Below, one piece after another: positions 1 to 9,032 of a stretch of DNA of 64,000 nucleotides (the stretch's first letter is position 1; each line of letters starts with the position of its first letter). A program made the translations under genes and the position numbers. Source of the stretch: Xaviernesmea rhizosphaerae (GTDB lineage Bacteria > Pseudomonadota > Alphaproteobacteria > Rhizobiales > Rhizobiaceae); NCBI RefSeq assembly GCF_001938945.1, contig NZ_MKIO01000040.1, positions 114,941 to 178,940 on the forward strand, read 5' to 3'. The notes under the pieces were generated by a model that saw only the letters and a program-made list of their open reading frames with translations, did not search any database and was not told the origin of the DNA.

Positions 1-215
1 GCCAGGAAATTTTCCGGCTCCTCGGGCAGGGAGGAGCGTGGCCCGCCCAGACAGACGAACAGGAGAAAGGCGACCCAGAAGCCGCCGACCAGCGCCAGCG
101 GCGCGCCGCCCGCGCCGAGCAGCCCCGCCAGGGCGAGCGAGAGAATCAGCGTCCAGCGGTCGGCATAAAGCCGCGCCACCAGCCCAGTCGAGGCGCTTGT
201 CGGATCCTTTGTCAC
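1..215 (-). CDS. N-terminus of an unknown membrane protein (partial)
   Basis: A frame opens leftward from a GTG at 215 and runs off the window after about 71 codons. The visible part has a short polar N-terminus, then two hydrophobic stretches (about residues 20-37 and 40-56), then an acidic, proline-containing segment. That is the layout of a protein anchored by two N-terminal helices, such as a small sensor kinase or transport subunit, but no diagnostic domain is inside the window, so the function is unknown. The start is a guess based on where the frame opens; no strong ribosome site is seen. Confidence 0.45.
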   Translation of the reverse strand, partial: MTKDPTSASTGLVARLYADRWTLILSLALAGLLGAGGAPLALVGGFWVAFLLFVCLGGPRSSLPEEPENFL

Positions 216-498
216 ACTTTACCCCTTCCGGCCGGCCACCTCCGGCGACCGCCTCGCGCCTGTCGCGGGCTTTGGTCCGCTTCGCCATCACGCCTCGCCG
301 CCTGTCCATAGCCGGCTTTCATGACATGACGGTCACGGCCCCTGTTGTTCAATGGCTCATCGACGATCCTCACGTCATTTTCGCGACCGGCGCGCGGCCA
401 ACAGCGCCTGCTCCTGACTGCTCTTGCCAGGCGACGGCCATGCCTTACCTGCTAGGGCAGATTTCCAGCCGCAGCCGCCAACAGGAGATGACCGCCGC

Positions 499-1383
499 AT
501 GTCACTGTCCGAAATCAAGCCCGTCGATCTTCTCGTCGGCAAGACGCCGCGCCGGTTCGACATCGACGATCCCGTCCTTCCGGCATGGATCGAGGAACAG
601 GCGCTGACATCGGGCGACTACCCCTATGATCGAAAGCTCGATGGCGACCGCTACGAGGCCGAGCTGAAGGCGCTGCAGATCGAGCTCGTCAAGGTCCAGT
701 TCTGGATGCAGGCGACGGGCCGGCGGGTGATCGCGCTGTTCGAGGGCCGGGACGCCGCCGGCAAGGGCGGCGCGATCCAGGCCACGCGCGCCTTCATGAA
801 CCCGCGCTCCGCCCGCATCGTCGCCTTGTCCAAGCCGAGTGAGACCGAACGCGGACAATGGTATTTCCAGCGTTATGTCGCCACCTTCCCCAGTGCCGGC
901 GAGTTCGTGCTCTATGACCGCTCCTGGTACAACCGCGCCGGTGTCGAGCCCGTCATGGGCTTCTGCACGCCGGCCGAATACGAGGATTTTCTGGTTCAGG
1001 CGCCCCGGCTGGAAGCGATGCTGGCGGATGAAGGCATCGTGCTGTTCAAATTCTATCTCGACATCGGCCAGGAGATGCAGCTCAAGCGCTTTCACGACCG
1101 GCGCCATGACCCGCTGAAAGTCTGGAAGCTCTCGCCAATGGACATTGCCGCGCTCAACAAGTGGCAGGACTATAGCGAGAAGCGCGACCGCATGCTGAAG
1201 AAGACCCACAGCAAAGAGGCGCCCTGGACGGTAATCCGTGCCAATGACAAACGCCGAGGCCGGCTGGAGCTGATCCGCCACATGCTGAAGGCGCTGGATT
1301 ACGAGGGCAAGGACAAGGCGGCCATCGGCAAGACCGATGACAAGATCATTCTCGACGCCCTGGATTTCCTCAAGGACAAGTGA
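499..1383 (+). CDS. ppk2: Polyphosphate kinase 2
   Basis: A 294-residue PPK2-family kinase, which transfers phosphate between polyphosphate and nucleoside diphosphates or the reverse. The Walker A loop GRDAAGKGG is at about residue 95, followed by the family stretch YDRSWYNRAGVEPVMGF and the lid-type segment KRFHDRRHDPLKVWKLSP. Length fits the single-domain (class I) PPK2 proteins. The ATG at 499 is chosen because an AGGAG-type ribosome site lies just upstream and the homologous region begins about 15 residues later. A longer in-frame start at 424 adds only low-complexity sequence. It converges on the gene ending at 1466 and belongs to the chromosome flank. Confidence 0.93.
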   Translation: MSLSEIKPVDLLVGKTPRRFDIDDPVLPAWIEEQALTSGDYPYDRKLDGDRYEAELKALQIELVKVQFWMQATGRRVIALFEGRDAAGKGGAIQATRAFMNPRSARIVALSKPSETERGQWYFQRYVATFPSAGEFVLYDRSWYNRAGVEPVMGFCTPAEYEDFLVQAPRLEAMLADEGIVLFKFYLDIGQEMQLKRFHDRRHDPLKVWKLSPMDIAALNKWQDYSEKRDRMLKKTHSKEAPWTVIRANDKRRGRLELIRHMLKALDYEGKDKAAIGKTDDKIILDALDFLKDK

Positions 1384-1465
1384 TGCCGCACGGCCTGGCG
1401 CTTCGGCATGATCCCGCGGCGGCAGGCACGACACCCCTGCGGGAGCAGACAGGCCGCGAAACCGC

Positions 1466-2818
1466 TTATGGATCGGCGAGAACCCGCACACCGTAGAGAT
1501 TGAGGCTGAGGCCGCTGCCGGTCACGTCGCTGTTGATCAGGAAGCGGCCGGGGCCGGTCGGGGCGCGGGCGGAGAACACGGTCTTGAACAGGAGATCGCT
1601 GCGCTCGTCATTGATGGTGAAGCGATGGCGCCCGCAATTGCCCAATGCGCCGAAATCGCATTCCACGGAGAATTGCGTGCTGGAGCCGCGATCGGCCTGG
1701 ACGGTGACGGCGATGGTCGCCGATTTGCCGGCGAGATCGCGCATGATCTCGACGGGAATGGTCACCACAACGGCGCCATCGTCCTCCGGCGAGGAGGAGG
1801 TAATGCGCAGCCGCTGCCCGCCCTCGTCGCTTACGGCGGCGGCCACGGCGCGCGGACCGGTGGTGACGCCATGCGCCGCCTGGTCCGGGGCGAACAGGAT
1901 CTTCCAGTCGGCCGAGAAGCCCGACTTGCTGTTGAGCTGCCGCAGGCCCTTGGAGGGATCGTAATCATCGCCGCGCACGGAAATCTGTCCGATCACGCCC
2001 TCCCGCGCCGCCTTCATCAAACCGCCATTGATCGCCCACCAGCCGGCCAGACCGAAGGTGCCGACAAGCGTGACGAGAACCAGAAGGAAGGAGAAGAAGC
2101 GGCTGCGCCGACGGCGGCCGGGCTTGTCGATGCGGCGGCTGGCGGGGCCGACGGGTGCCGGCTCAGGCGCGAGCAGGCGCTCGGCCATGGCGCGGTCCTC
2201 ATCCGACAAAGCGAGGTCGTCGTCCAGTGCGTCGAAGCTCGGCTCCTGCGGCTCGGCGCCGCGCCGTGGTGCAGGACGTGCAGCGCGCACGGGCGGAATG
2301 GCGGATGCGATCTCAAGGCCGTCGTCTTCCGCTTCGCGCCGGCGCTGGTCGACATCGGGCATCATGTCCAGCCGCCCGGCATCGCCATCGCTAGAGCGGC
2401 CGGCGGAGAGACCGCGCTCGGCCCTGAGGCCGGCCAGAGGATCCTCCGGCATCGGCGCCGAAGGCGGGGCCATGCCCTGGCGGGGCGCGGCCGCCCGCGG
2501 TGCGGACGGGTGTGCCGGTGGGGCAGAGGCAGAAAAAGGAAGATCGGCGGCGCTCGGCGGCGTGCGCGCAGGTGCGGCCGGCTTGGACCCTGCAGGAGCC
2601 TGCGGCGCACTGGCGCGCTCCTCGCGCTCGATCGCGTGAATGGCGACCTCCAGGCGATGGCGCTGCTGCTCCACCACCTTGGCATCGGTGACGTTCTGCT
2701 TGCGCAGACCCGCCTCCAGAGCATTGCGTGCAGACTGGTAGATCCGCGCGCGGATTTCCGGGCTGCGACGATCCGAGCGCGCAAGCGCCTCCCGTATTGC
2801 CGTCTCCAGTCCGCTCAC
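1466..2818 (-). CDS. Conserved hypothetical single-pass membrane protein
   Basis: A protein of about 450 residues in three parts: a short helical N-terminal domain (about 1-80), a long Pro/Ala/Glu-rich disordered linker (80-240), and after the basic stop-transfer run GRRRRSRFF one transmembrane helix (about 245-270) with a roughly 180-residue C-terminal domain predicted to be outside the membrane. The C-terminal part is beta-rich and has two cysteines close together. The layout is common among rhizobial hypothetical proteins of unknown role. The start is taken as the GTG at 2818, which has a GGAAGG-like ribosome site; the frame stays open upstream but looks non-coding there. It is divergent from the monooxygenase gene. 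Confidence 0.72.
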   Translation of the reverse strand: MSGLETAIREALARSDRRSPEIRARIYQSARNALEAGLRKQNVTDAKVVEQQRHRLEVAIHAIEREERASAPQAPAGSKPAAPARTPPSAADLPFSASAPPAHPSAPRAAAPRQGMAPPSAPMPEDPLAGLRAERGLSAGRSSDGDAGRLDMMPDVDQRRREAEDDGLEIASAIPPVRAARPAPRRGAEPQEPSFDALDDDLALSDEDRAMAERLLAPEPAPVGPASRRIDKPGRRRRSRFFSFLLVLVTLVGTFGLAGWWAINGGLMKAAREGVIGQISVRGDDYDPSKGLRQLNSKSGFSADWKILFAPDQAAHGVTTGPRAVAAAVSDEGGQRLRITSSSPEDDGAVVVTIPVEIMRDLAGKSATIAVTVQADRGSSTQFSVECDFGALGNCGRHRFTINDERSDLLFKTVFSARAPTGPGRFLINSDVTGSGLSLNLYGVRVLADP

Positions 2819-3000
2819 GCCATCCGTCCTTCCAATGCCATCGTATTCCGGCCCATGCGGCAAGGGCGACAGCGCCACCCGCGACCCCGCGCCATCAAGC
2901 AAGCTGTGCCTGTGTGTCTCGGTACAAGCTGGCGGGCCGATCCGCAAGCCTTGGGCGCGTGCCGGCGGCATCTTGCCAAGCCAAGGGTGGGGCGGTTATC

Positions 3001-3022
3001 TTACGTTTACGCAAACGTCAAT
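3001..3022. promoter_or_regulatory. Palindromic operator-like site before the nitronate monooxygenase gene
   Basis: The core ACGTTTACGCAAACGT is a near-perfect palindrome 25-45 bases upstream of the ATG at 3047. It resembles the sites bound by MerR-family LiuR-type regulators of branched-chain and fatty acid catabolism. The position, between two divergent genes and overlapping the expected promoter, suits repression or activation of the gene at 3047. The regulator assignment is inference; no regulator gene lies beside it. Confidence 0.4.
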
Positions 3023-3046
3023 TTCTCATTGCCCTGGAGATCCGCG

Positions 3047-4024
3047 ATGCCGCTGCCCGCTGTGCTTACCGAGCGCCTGACCGTGCCTGTCCTTGCCGCG
3101 CCGCTTTTCATCATCTCCCATCCGGCACTGACGATCGCCCAGTGCAAGGCCGGGGTGATCGGCGCCTTTCCGGCGCTGAACGCCCGGCCGCAGTCGCAGC
3201 TGGACGAATGGCTCGATGAGATCACCTCGACGCTGTCAGCCCATGACCGGGAACATCCGCAGCGCCCGGCCGCGCCCTTTGCCGTCAACCAGATCGTGCA
3301 CAAGTCGAACACGCGGCTGGAGCAGGATCTCGCGCTCTGCGTCAAATACAAGGTGCCGGTGGTGATCTCCTCGCTCGGCGCGGTGCCGGAGGTGAACGCC
3401 GCGGTGCATTCCTATGGCGGCATCGTGCTGCATGACGTCATCAACGACCGCCACGCCCGCTCGGCCATTGCCAAGGGCGCCGACGGCCTCATTGCAGTGG
3501 CGGCCGGCGCCGGCGGCCATGCCGGCACGCTCTCGCCCTTCGCGCTGATCCAGGAGATCCGCGCCTGGTTCGATGGCCCTCTCCTGCTCTCGGGCGCCAT
3601 CGCCACCGGCGGCGCCATTCTCGCGGCCCAGGCGATGGGGGCGGACATGGCCTATATCGGCTCGCCCTTCATCGCCACGCCGGAGGCGCGCGCCAGCGAG
3701 GCCTACAAGGCGATGATCGTCGAGAGCAACGCGGCTGACATTCTCTATTCCGCCACCTTCACCGGCATTCCCGGCAATTATCTGCGTCCGTCGATCGTCC
3801 AGGCCGGCCTCGATCCCGACCATCTCCCACCGCCCGGCCTCGCAAGCCTGGATCTGGACCGCACCGAAGGCGGCCAAGGCGCGAAGGCCTGGAAGGACAT
3901 CTGGGGCTGCGGACAGGGCATCGGCGCGATCAAGGACATTCGTCCCGTCGCCGATCTCGTCGGCCGGCTCGCCCAGGAATATGGCGAGGCGCGCGCCCGG
4001 CTCTGCTGCACCGGCGCCGCCTGA
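3047..4024 (+). CDS. Nitronate monooxygenase / 2-nitropropane dioxygenase family protein
   Basis: A 325-residue FMN-dependent TIM-barrel protein of the nitronate monooxygenase family, which oxidises alkyl nitronates. Diagnostic features are the N-terminal P-V-L-A-A-P strand, the AGGHAG loop carrying the candidate catalytic histidine, and the phosphate-binding region ALLSGAI/TGG...AQAMGADMAYIG. Length is normal. An in-frame open stretch reaches far upstream, but the real start is the ATG at 3047, preceded by GGAGAT and by the promoter palindrome. It is the last chromosome gene before the tRNA-Thr in which the mobile element sits. Substrate cannot be read from sequence; other flavin oxidoreductases share this fold. 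Confidence 0.88.
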   Translation: MPLPAVLTERLTVPVLAAPLFIISHPALTIAQCKAGVIGAFPALNARPQSQLDEWLDEITSTLSAHDREHPQRPAAPFAVNQIVHKSNTRLEQDLALCVKYKVPVVISSLGAVPEVNAAVHSYGGIVLHDVINDRHARSAIAKGADGLIAVAAGAGGHAGTLSPFALIQEIRAWFDGPLLLSGAIATGGAILAAQAMGADMAYIGSPFIATPEARASEAYKAMIVESNAADILYSATFTGIPGNYLRPSIVQAGLDPDHLPPPGLASLDLDRTEGGQGAKAWKDIWGCGQGIGAIKDIRPVADLVGRLAQEYGEARARLCCTGAA

Positions 4025-4280
4025 AGCGCGGCATCGGCGCGCGGCCGCAACAGCCCTGCCTGCGGCCGCGACAGTCCTTGCCGCGGCATGCCGCACCGGC
4101 AACGCGACCGGAGATCCTAACGGTCCCGTTTCGCGGGCAGCCAGACGCTCCCCGCAGACAGAACCTCGCCTGTGCTTTTTCCACATTCCCGCACAGTGAC
4201 CGCTTGAAATCCTCCGCCTTTGCCTGTATCAGCCCCCTCACACCGCGCTGGCGCCGCCCAACGGCGCCTGCTTCGCGAGG

Positions 4281-4356
4281 GCCGCTTTAGCTCAGTCGGT
4301 AGAGCACATCATTCGTAATGATGGGGTCGCAGGTTCGAGTCCTGCAAGCGGCACCA
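4281..4356 (+). tRNA. tRNA-Thr (anticodon CGT)
   Basis: A complete cloverleaf can be drawn: acceptor stem GCCGCTT/AAGCGGC, D arm GCTC/GAGC, anticodon stem CATCA/TGATG with loop TTCGTAA (anticodon CGT, reads ACG), T stem GCAGG/CCTGC with loop TTCGAGT, and an encoded CCA end. The 3' part, from the anticodon loop on, is the attachment site of the mobile element, and integration leaves the gene intact. Confidence 0.97.
4312..4356 (+). repeat. Left attachment site (attL) in tRNA-Thr
   Basis: The 45 bases from the anticodon loop to the CCA end recur at 53938-53982. The first 17 bases (TTCGTAATGATGGGGTC) and the last 10 are identical; the differences are confined to the T stem. This marks the left end of the island and rebuilds the tRNA 3' end. 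Confidence 0.93.
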
Positions 4357-4503
4357 ATCACATGTCCCTGAAATAACTCATAATTTTCGCTTGTTCGGGA
4401 TGCGGGAGAGAGGTCACGTCTCCTGAAATGTCTCCCGATTGGTTTCCAACAAGCTGTTTACGTTCGGGGGTAAGGTCGGCAAGATGCCGTAGTGGGCTTT
4501 GCA

Positions 4504-5265
4504 TTACACCTCCCAGATTGTCTCCGTCGCTAGATATTCCCAGATCACTGTGCGCACGGTGAGGCCATCCGACCAGTCGAGCGCATATCGATACCGTCCT
4601 TCTTCGACCACAACCCAGCCGCCGGCCATCGACGATCCGTCGATAACTCGGAGAAGCATGCGACTGCCAACCTCAGGCCAAACGTCTGATCCGCCGCCAA
4701 TTTCTTCAAATGAATCGCGCTGTTCTTGGCTCATTTGGGAAACAGGCAGAAAAGAAACCTGGGCCGGCGGGTCTAGTTTAGGCTCTCCCAGCTCGTGATA
4801 TGCGTGTCCTTGCGCATTCTTCAGGACCACTCTCGATATCCTTTGAGCATCGGGATAGAGAGTGAACGGTTGCAAATTGTCGAATAGTTGCAACTGCCCA
4901 TCTGGATGCTGCTTCAGCGAACGAACTATGGTCCGGTTGCTTCTCAAGATGGTCGCCGCCTCAGCATGTGTGGCTGGATTCGGATATAAGGAACCTGCCA
5001 TAACAGCATGCAAGACGCACAACAGGTATGTTTCATCCAAGGAAAATCCCGAATTGCATTCTTTGCAAACTACGACCTGAGGGAGATAACCATCAGGGAC
5101 GTCTTCCCCAGCATCGAACCTGCGACCCTTGTCCCGAAGGTTTTTGGAAAGCAGCGACTTGGTGGGCACGTGATCGCGATTGACATCCAACCCGGCAATG
5201 GCCTTACCACAATAGATGCACCATGCCTTATGTCTGCTATCACTGAAATCGTCGCTGTATTCCAT
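4504..5265 (-). CDS. HNH-like zinc nuclease-fold protein, possible defence gene
   Basis: A 253-residue protein. Its N-terminus has paired cysteines CIYCG (about 17-21), then RDHVPTKSLL (about 31-40), then CKECNSGFS (about 68-76). This CxxC...DHxxP...CxxCN pattern is the zinc-bound core of many HNH endonucleases. The remaining 170 residues have no clear motif. It is the first gene inside the element and is transcribed toward the attachment site, apart from the restriction-modification cluster. A nuclease role in phage defence is plausible. The classic catalytic HNH histidine pair is only partly present, so activity is uncertain. Confidence 0.7.
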   Translation of the reverse strand: MEYSDDFSDSRHKAWCIYCGKAIAGLDVNRDHVPTKSLLSKNLRDKGRRFDAGEDVPDGYLPQVVVCKECNSGFSLDETYLLCVLHAVMAGSLYPNPATHAEAATILRSNRTIVRSLKQHPDGQLQLFDNLQPFTLYPDAQRISRVVLKNAQGHAYHELGEPKLDPPAQVSFLPVSQMSQEQRDSFEEIGGGSDVWPEVGSRMLLRVIDGSSMAGGWVVVEEGRYRYALDWSDGLTVRTVIWEYLATETIWEV

Positions 5266-5505
5266 TTGCTTCCACTAGCGCCAACAACCCGCATGATCTC
5301 AGCAGAATTCTAAGTCGGACGATAGGTCCTCTTTGCGCACAGGCCCAACGTCTACGCGTAGAAGCTCGGCGCTCAGTCACCCTTCCATGCGGGGCGTGGA
5401 TCTCGACGCCGCATTCCCGGCCGAGTAGAAATCAAATGGACTTGTGGCGATGAGGCAGTCGGGCATGGATCTGGACTTCGGCTACCTGATGAGGCTTGCT
5501 TCCCG

Positions 5506-5970
5506 GTGAATGGCGTGGACGAGCATCGAAGCTGGACAATGTCCCAGGTGAAGTCGAAAGACACGACCCCGGAGATCGTCGTCAGGCGCCTGCTGCACTC
5601 GATGGGCTATCGATATCGGCTCCATGGCGCGCAGCTTCCGGGCAAGCCCGACCTCGTGTTCTCCGGGCGCAAGAAGGTACTCTTCGTCCACGGATGCTTC
5701 TGGCATGGGCACGACTGTAAGCGGGGCGCCAGGATCCCGGCGACACGTCAGGAATACTGGCTCGCGAAGGTCGCCCGCAACCGGGAACGGGATGTCCGGA
5801 ACGTGTCCAGCCTCGTACAAGCGGGGTGGAGTGTGATGACTGTGTGGGAATGCGAGCTGAAGGCCGGCCTTGCGCTGGAGGAGAGACTTCGCTCTTTCCT
5901 CGGTGAACGGTCGCGGAGGATTGGAAGCGCGGCAGCCACAGAGCATGTATTCGGCAGAGGACCGGAATAA
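5506..5970 (+). CDS. vsr: Very short patch repair (Vsr) endonuclease
   Basis: A 154-residue Vsr protein, which nicks next to T:G mismatches made by deamination of 5-methylcytosine in a methyltransferase site. Family marks: RSWTMSQVKSKDT near the start, PGKPDLVF with the catalytic aspartate, VHGCFWHGHDC, the PATRQEYW segment and the VWECEL strand. Length is typical. The ATG at 5506 keeps the usual N-terminal helix that precedes RSW; an internal ATG at 5539 would remove it. It lies 89 bases before the methyltransferase at 6060, the standard pairing, so it very likely protects that enzyme's recognition site. Confidence 0.95.
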   Translation: MNGVDEHRSWTMSQVKSKDTTPEIVVRRLLHSMGYRYRLHGAQLPGKPDLVFSGRKKVLFVHGCFWHGHDCKRGARIPATRQEYWLAKVARNRERDVRNVSSLVQAGWSVMTVWECELKAGLALEERLRSFLGERSRRIGSAAATEHVFGRGPE

Positions 5971-6059
5971 ACCTCTGGAAAGAGAACAAATCGTAAACTA
6001 ATAGGGTTCTATTCTCATCCGGCTGTTGATAACCTATGAAAAAGAAATCGGGAGCGATC

Positions 6060-7223
6060 ATGTCCAAGCCAACGTTTTACGAGTTCTTCGCCGGCGCCGG
6101 GATGGCGCGTGCTGGCCTCGGAAAGGGCTGGGAATGCGTCTTCGCTAATGATTTCGACCGGAAGAAGGGACTGACCTACCAGTTGAACTGGGGGCTCGGT
6201 GGCGAGCTCGAAGTCGGCGACATTCGTAAGGTCACTATCGACAAGCTTCCGGGCGTGGCCGACCTCGTATGGGGCTCGTTCCCCTGCCAGGACCTGTCGC
6301 TGGCTGGTGGCGGCGCGGGTCTCAAGGGCGAGCGCTCAGGAACGTTCTATCCCTTCTGGGACATCATCCGCGACCTCCGGGAGGACGGCCGCGCGCCCCA
6401 CGTCATCGCTCTGGAAAACGTCAACGGCGCCCTGACCTCGCACGGCGGTAAGGACTTCGCCGCAATCTGCGAGACCTTCACGAAACACGGCTATCGCTAC
6501 GGCGCGCTCGTCATCGATGCCGCCGTTTTCGTTCCCCAGTCGCGTCCGCGGCTCTTCGTGGTCGGAGTCCGAGACGACATCGAAATCGATCCTGCTCTCG
6601 TGGCGCCGGGAGCGACGATGCCGTTCCATACGCGTGGCCTCCGCAACGCCGTCGAGCGCGTTCCTGCGAAAGCGATGGAGAACTGGGTGTGGTGGAATCT
6701 GTCGATGCCCGCCATGAGAACGAGTACGTTTGCCGACATCATCGAAGAGAATCCGGCCTCGGTGGAGTGGCACACGCAGGCCGAGACGGCGAAGCTGCTT
6801 GACTCGATGTCTTCCATCAACCGCGCCAAGGTCGAGGCTGCCAAACGGGCTGGACGGCGGATGGTCGGAGGCATCTACAAGAGGACTCGTCAGGATGCCG
6901 AAGGTCGGGGCGTGCGCGCCGAAGTGCGCTTCGATGACGTTGCCGGCTGTCTTCGTACGCCTGCTGGAGGCTCGTCGCGCCAGACCATCATCGTCGTTGA
7001 CGGCAACGTGGTGCGCAGCCGCCTGATCTCCACGCGGGAGACAGCCCGCCTCATGGGGCTTCCGGATTCGTACAAGCTGCCGAAACCGTACAACGAAGCG
7101 TATCATCTCATGGGCGACGGCGTCGCCGTGCCCGTGGTTCGCTTTCTTGCTCATCATTTGCTGGAGCCACTCGCGGGTGTAGCAACGTCGGTCGAATCAA
7201 CCGACGGGATCAATGTGGCATGA
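6060..7223 (+). CDS. DNA (cytosine-5) methyltransferase of a type II RM system
   Basis: A 387-residue C5-cytosine methyltransferase. Motif I FFAGAGMARAGL (AdoMet binding) is at the N-terminus, motif IV GSFPCQDLSLAGGG holds the catalytic cysteine, motif VI is ENV, motif VIII resembles QSRPR, and motif X is at the end (HLMGDGVAVPVV). The ATG at 6060 has a GGGAG ribosome site; an ATG at 6036 has none. Its stop overlaps the start of the nuclease gene at 7220 by four bases (ATGA), so the two are translationally coupled. With vsr and the nuclease it forms a restriction-modification unit of unknown specificity. Confidence 0.95.
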   Translation: MSKPTFYEFFAGAGMARAGLGKGWECVFANDFDRKKGLTYQLNWGLGGELEVGDIRKVTIDKLPGVADLVWGSFPCQDLSLAGGGAGLKGERSGTFYPFWDIIRDLREDGRAPHVIALENVNGALTSHGGKDFAAICETFTKHGYRYGALVIDAAVFVPQSRPRLFVVGVRDDIEIDPALVAPGATMPFHTRGLRNAVERVPAKAMENWVWWNLSMPAMRTSTFADIIEENPASVEWHTQAETAKLLDSMSSINRAKVEAAKRAGRRMVGGIYKRTRQDAEGRGVRAEVRFDDVAGCLRTPAGGSSRQTIIVVDGNVVRSRLISTRETARLMGLPDSYKLPKPYNEAYHLMGDGVAVPVVRFLAHHLLEPLAGVATSVESTDGINVA

Positions 7224-8086
7224 CGGCAGAGTCGCCGATTCCTTGCATAGCGAACGCGGATCTGCGGAGGCAGATCGAGACGTTCGCGGAAGTTCTGAAG
7301 ACCGAATCCCACAAGCTCGGGGACCACGGACTGGACGAGAAAGAGTTTTACAACAGCGGTCTCTTCCGCGGTGCCGTCGAGCGGGTGCGAGGACAGTTCT
7401 CCGCGACGATGTCCGAGAAGAGGGAGTTCGTCCGACACGTCCTGAACCACATGCAGGACCAGGGCGCCATCGCCGAATGGCAATCTGCCGGCGAAGCGAA
7501 CAGGCACGACTACGTCGTCGAGTTGTTGGACGGCAGGAAGGCGGCCATCGAGCTGAAGGGCTGTCTCGACGGCAACAACACCAACATCTTCGACAGGCCG
7601 CCCCACGTACAGGAATTCATCATCTGGTCGGTGTGCTCGAACCCCGGCGCTTCGCCGCCGCACAATGCATGGTCGGGAATCCACACGCGGCTCTCGGCCG
7701 AAATTATATCCCGGAGCCAGCGCGTCGACGGGCTGATCATCTGGGATTGGGCGTGCGGAACAATCGGCCGTCCATGCCCCAAGGTCGCCGCCGGCGCAGC
7801 GCCGGTCACGACCATTGGACCCTACGAACTGCCTCCACCGTGCATCTACCTGTTTCCCGGCACGATCCCGGCACCGCGAAACAATCCCTCTCCTCCGCCT
7901 CAGACGATCGATCAGGTTGGCATCCTCAAGGCATTCCACTCATGCTTCGGCGGGAACGATCACCACCTGCATCAGGTGGGTTTTACCGTCGAGTATCAAG
8001 GGGTCGAGACAGTCAGGACGACGACTATCACCCGCGACGGCAACGTCGTGAAGCAGTCGGCGCCGTCTCCGATCAAGAGAACATAA
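7220..8086 (+). CDS. Type II restriction endonuclease (PD-(D/E)xK type)
   Basis: A 288-residue protein directly coupled to the cytosine methyltransferase. Around residues 95-115 it has HDYVVELLDGRKAAIELKG, which fits a PD-(D/E)xK core: an acidic residue on one strand followed by E-x-K on the next. The C-terminal half is proline-rich with no transmembrane segment. Position and core together make it the cognate restriction enzyme. Recognition sequence cannot be read. It meets the GIY-YIG gene tail to tail with only 18 bases between the two stop codons. Confidence 0.8.
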   Translation: MTAESPIPCIANADLRRQIETFAEVLKTESHKLGDHGLDEKEFYNSGLFRGAVERVRGQFSATMSEKREFVRHVLNHMQDQGAIAEWQSAGEANRHDYVVELLDGRKAAIELKGCLDGNNTNIFDRPPHVQEFIIWSVCSNPGASPPHNAWSGIHTRLSAEIISRSQRVDGLIIWDWACGTIGRPCPKVAAGAAPVTTIGPYELPPPCIYLFPGTIPAPRNNPSPPPQTIDQVGILKAFHSCFGGNDHHLHQVGFTVEYQGVETVRTTTITRDGNVVKQSAPSPIKRT

Positions 8087-8104
8087 GAAGCGCTGTTGCC
8101 GGCA

Positions 8105-8893
8105 TCATTCATCCGTTTCCCCAGTTTCTTCGTCCTCGTGGCCCTCTTCGACCCCAGCCTCGCCGCCTAAAGCGAAAAAGCGTTGCTCCGCCAGCCAGCG
8201 CATCCGGCTCGCCTGAGCCAGCAGGACGCGCCTCAGTCCCAGTCCTTTGAGCTCCCGTTCCGAAATAACCTGAGCGAGTTTGGAGACGGTAAGGGCCCGA
8301 CGCGCCAGCCTGATATCGGGATGGCCGCGCAGGTCACGGATCTGCTCATTGAGGATCGTGCCTCTGAACGAAGCCGGTTCCTCGATCTCGACCTTCGGAG
8401 CGGGCGGGTCTTTTTCGTTGAGGATTACCTTGAAACGGCTCTGCTGGCGGAGACGCGTGAAGATCATGTGCTCCAACGCGTTCAGATGGTCGTTCGCCTC
8501 CTTGTACTTCGGGTGCTTGCTGCCGACACCCTGGAACTCGGGAAGCGGCCAGACTTCGATCTCAGCTACCTCGAATGGATCAAGAACGGACATAGCGACC
8601 GCATCGGTCCGCTGGTTCGTCAGATGGCGGCCGACGCGGCCCGAGAGCTTCTCTTTCGTCTGCCCTACGTAGATCGGTTCGCCATCGTAATCATAGAACG
8701 CGTACACGCCCCATTTGAATCCGCCGACAGCGCGCCTGAGGCCCGCTTCGTCTTCATGAAACGTTTCGCGGAAGAACTTCCGGATGCCCTTGCGTAGCTC
8801 TTCGGTCTCCATCGGCGGCTTCTTCGTCGCCGTGATGTCGACGCCGCCTGCAGCTTTCGATGGTTTGCTTCCTGTTGCGGAGTTTGCAGGCAC
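8105..8893 (-). CDS. GIY-YIG nuclease family protein of the RM cluster
   Basis: A 262-residue protein. After about 55 N-terminal residues comes a GIY-YIG domain: GVYAFYD, then PIYVGQT, then a conserved arginine in SGRVGRH. This fold is shared by homing nucleases, UvrC and some restriction enzymes. The C-terminal part is helical (LARRALTVSKLAQVISE, then a basic segment) and the tail is acidic. It faces the restriction operon tail to tail and is probably a partner nuclease or second effector. Whether it is needed for restriction is not known from sequence. Confidence 0.85.
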   Translation of the reverse strand: MPANSATGSKPSKAAGGVDITATKKPPMETEELRKGIRKFFRETFHEDEAGLRRAVGGFKWGVYAFYDYDGEPIYVGQTKEKLSGRVGRHLTNQRTDAVAMSVLDPFEVAEIEVWPLPEFQGVGSKHPKYKEANDHLNALEHMIFTRLRQQSRFKVILNEKDPPAPKVEIEEPASFRGTILNEQIRDLRGHPDIRLARRALTVSKLAQVISERELKGLGLRRVLLAQASRMRWLAEQRFFALGGEAGVEEGHEDEETGETDE

Positions 8894-9032
8894 GAACGCT
8901 TCCCCTCATAGAATCATCGGTTGCGGTGAAGGCTATCATTCGGTTTCGAGGAGATCGATCGTGCTTTCCCTATAACCCGGTGCAGACCGACGAGCGAACG
9001 CTGCAGCTCGGTACGGTCGGTTCGGCTCGGAG

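Noticed and set aside
502..1491. Long leftward open frame opposite ppk2
   Set aside because: It is antisense to a gene with clear kinase motifs and reflects the high G+C codon bias; no ribosome site or family pattern.
1625..3046. Long in-frame extension before the monooxygenase start
   Set aside because: It lies opposite the real leftward gene 1466-2818, and the enzyme's N-terminus, ribosome site and promoter palindrome all fix the start at 3047.
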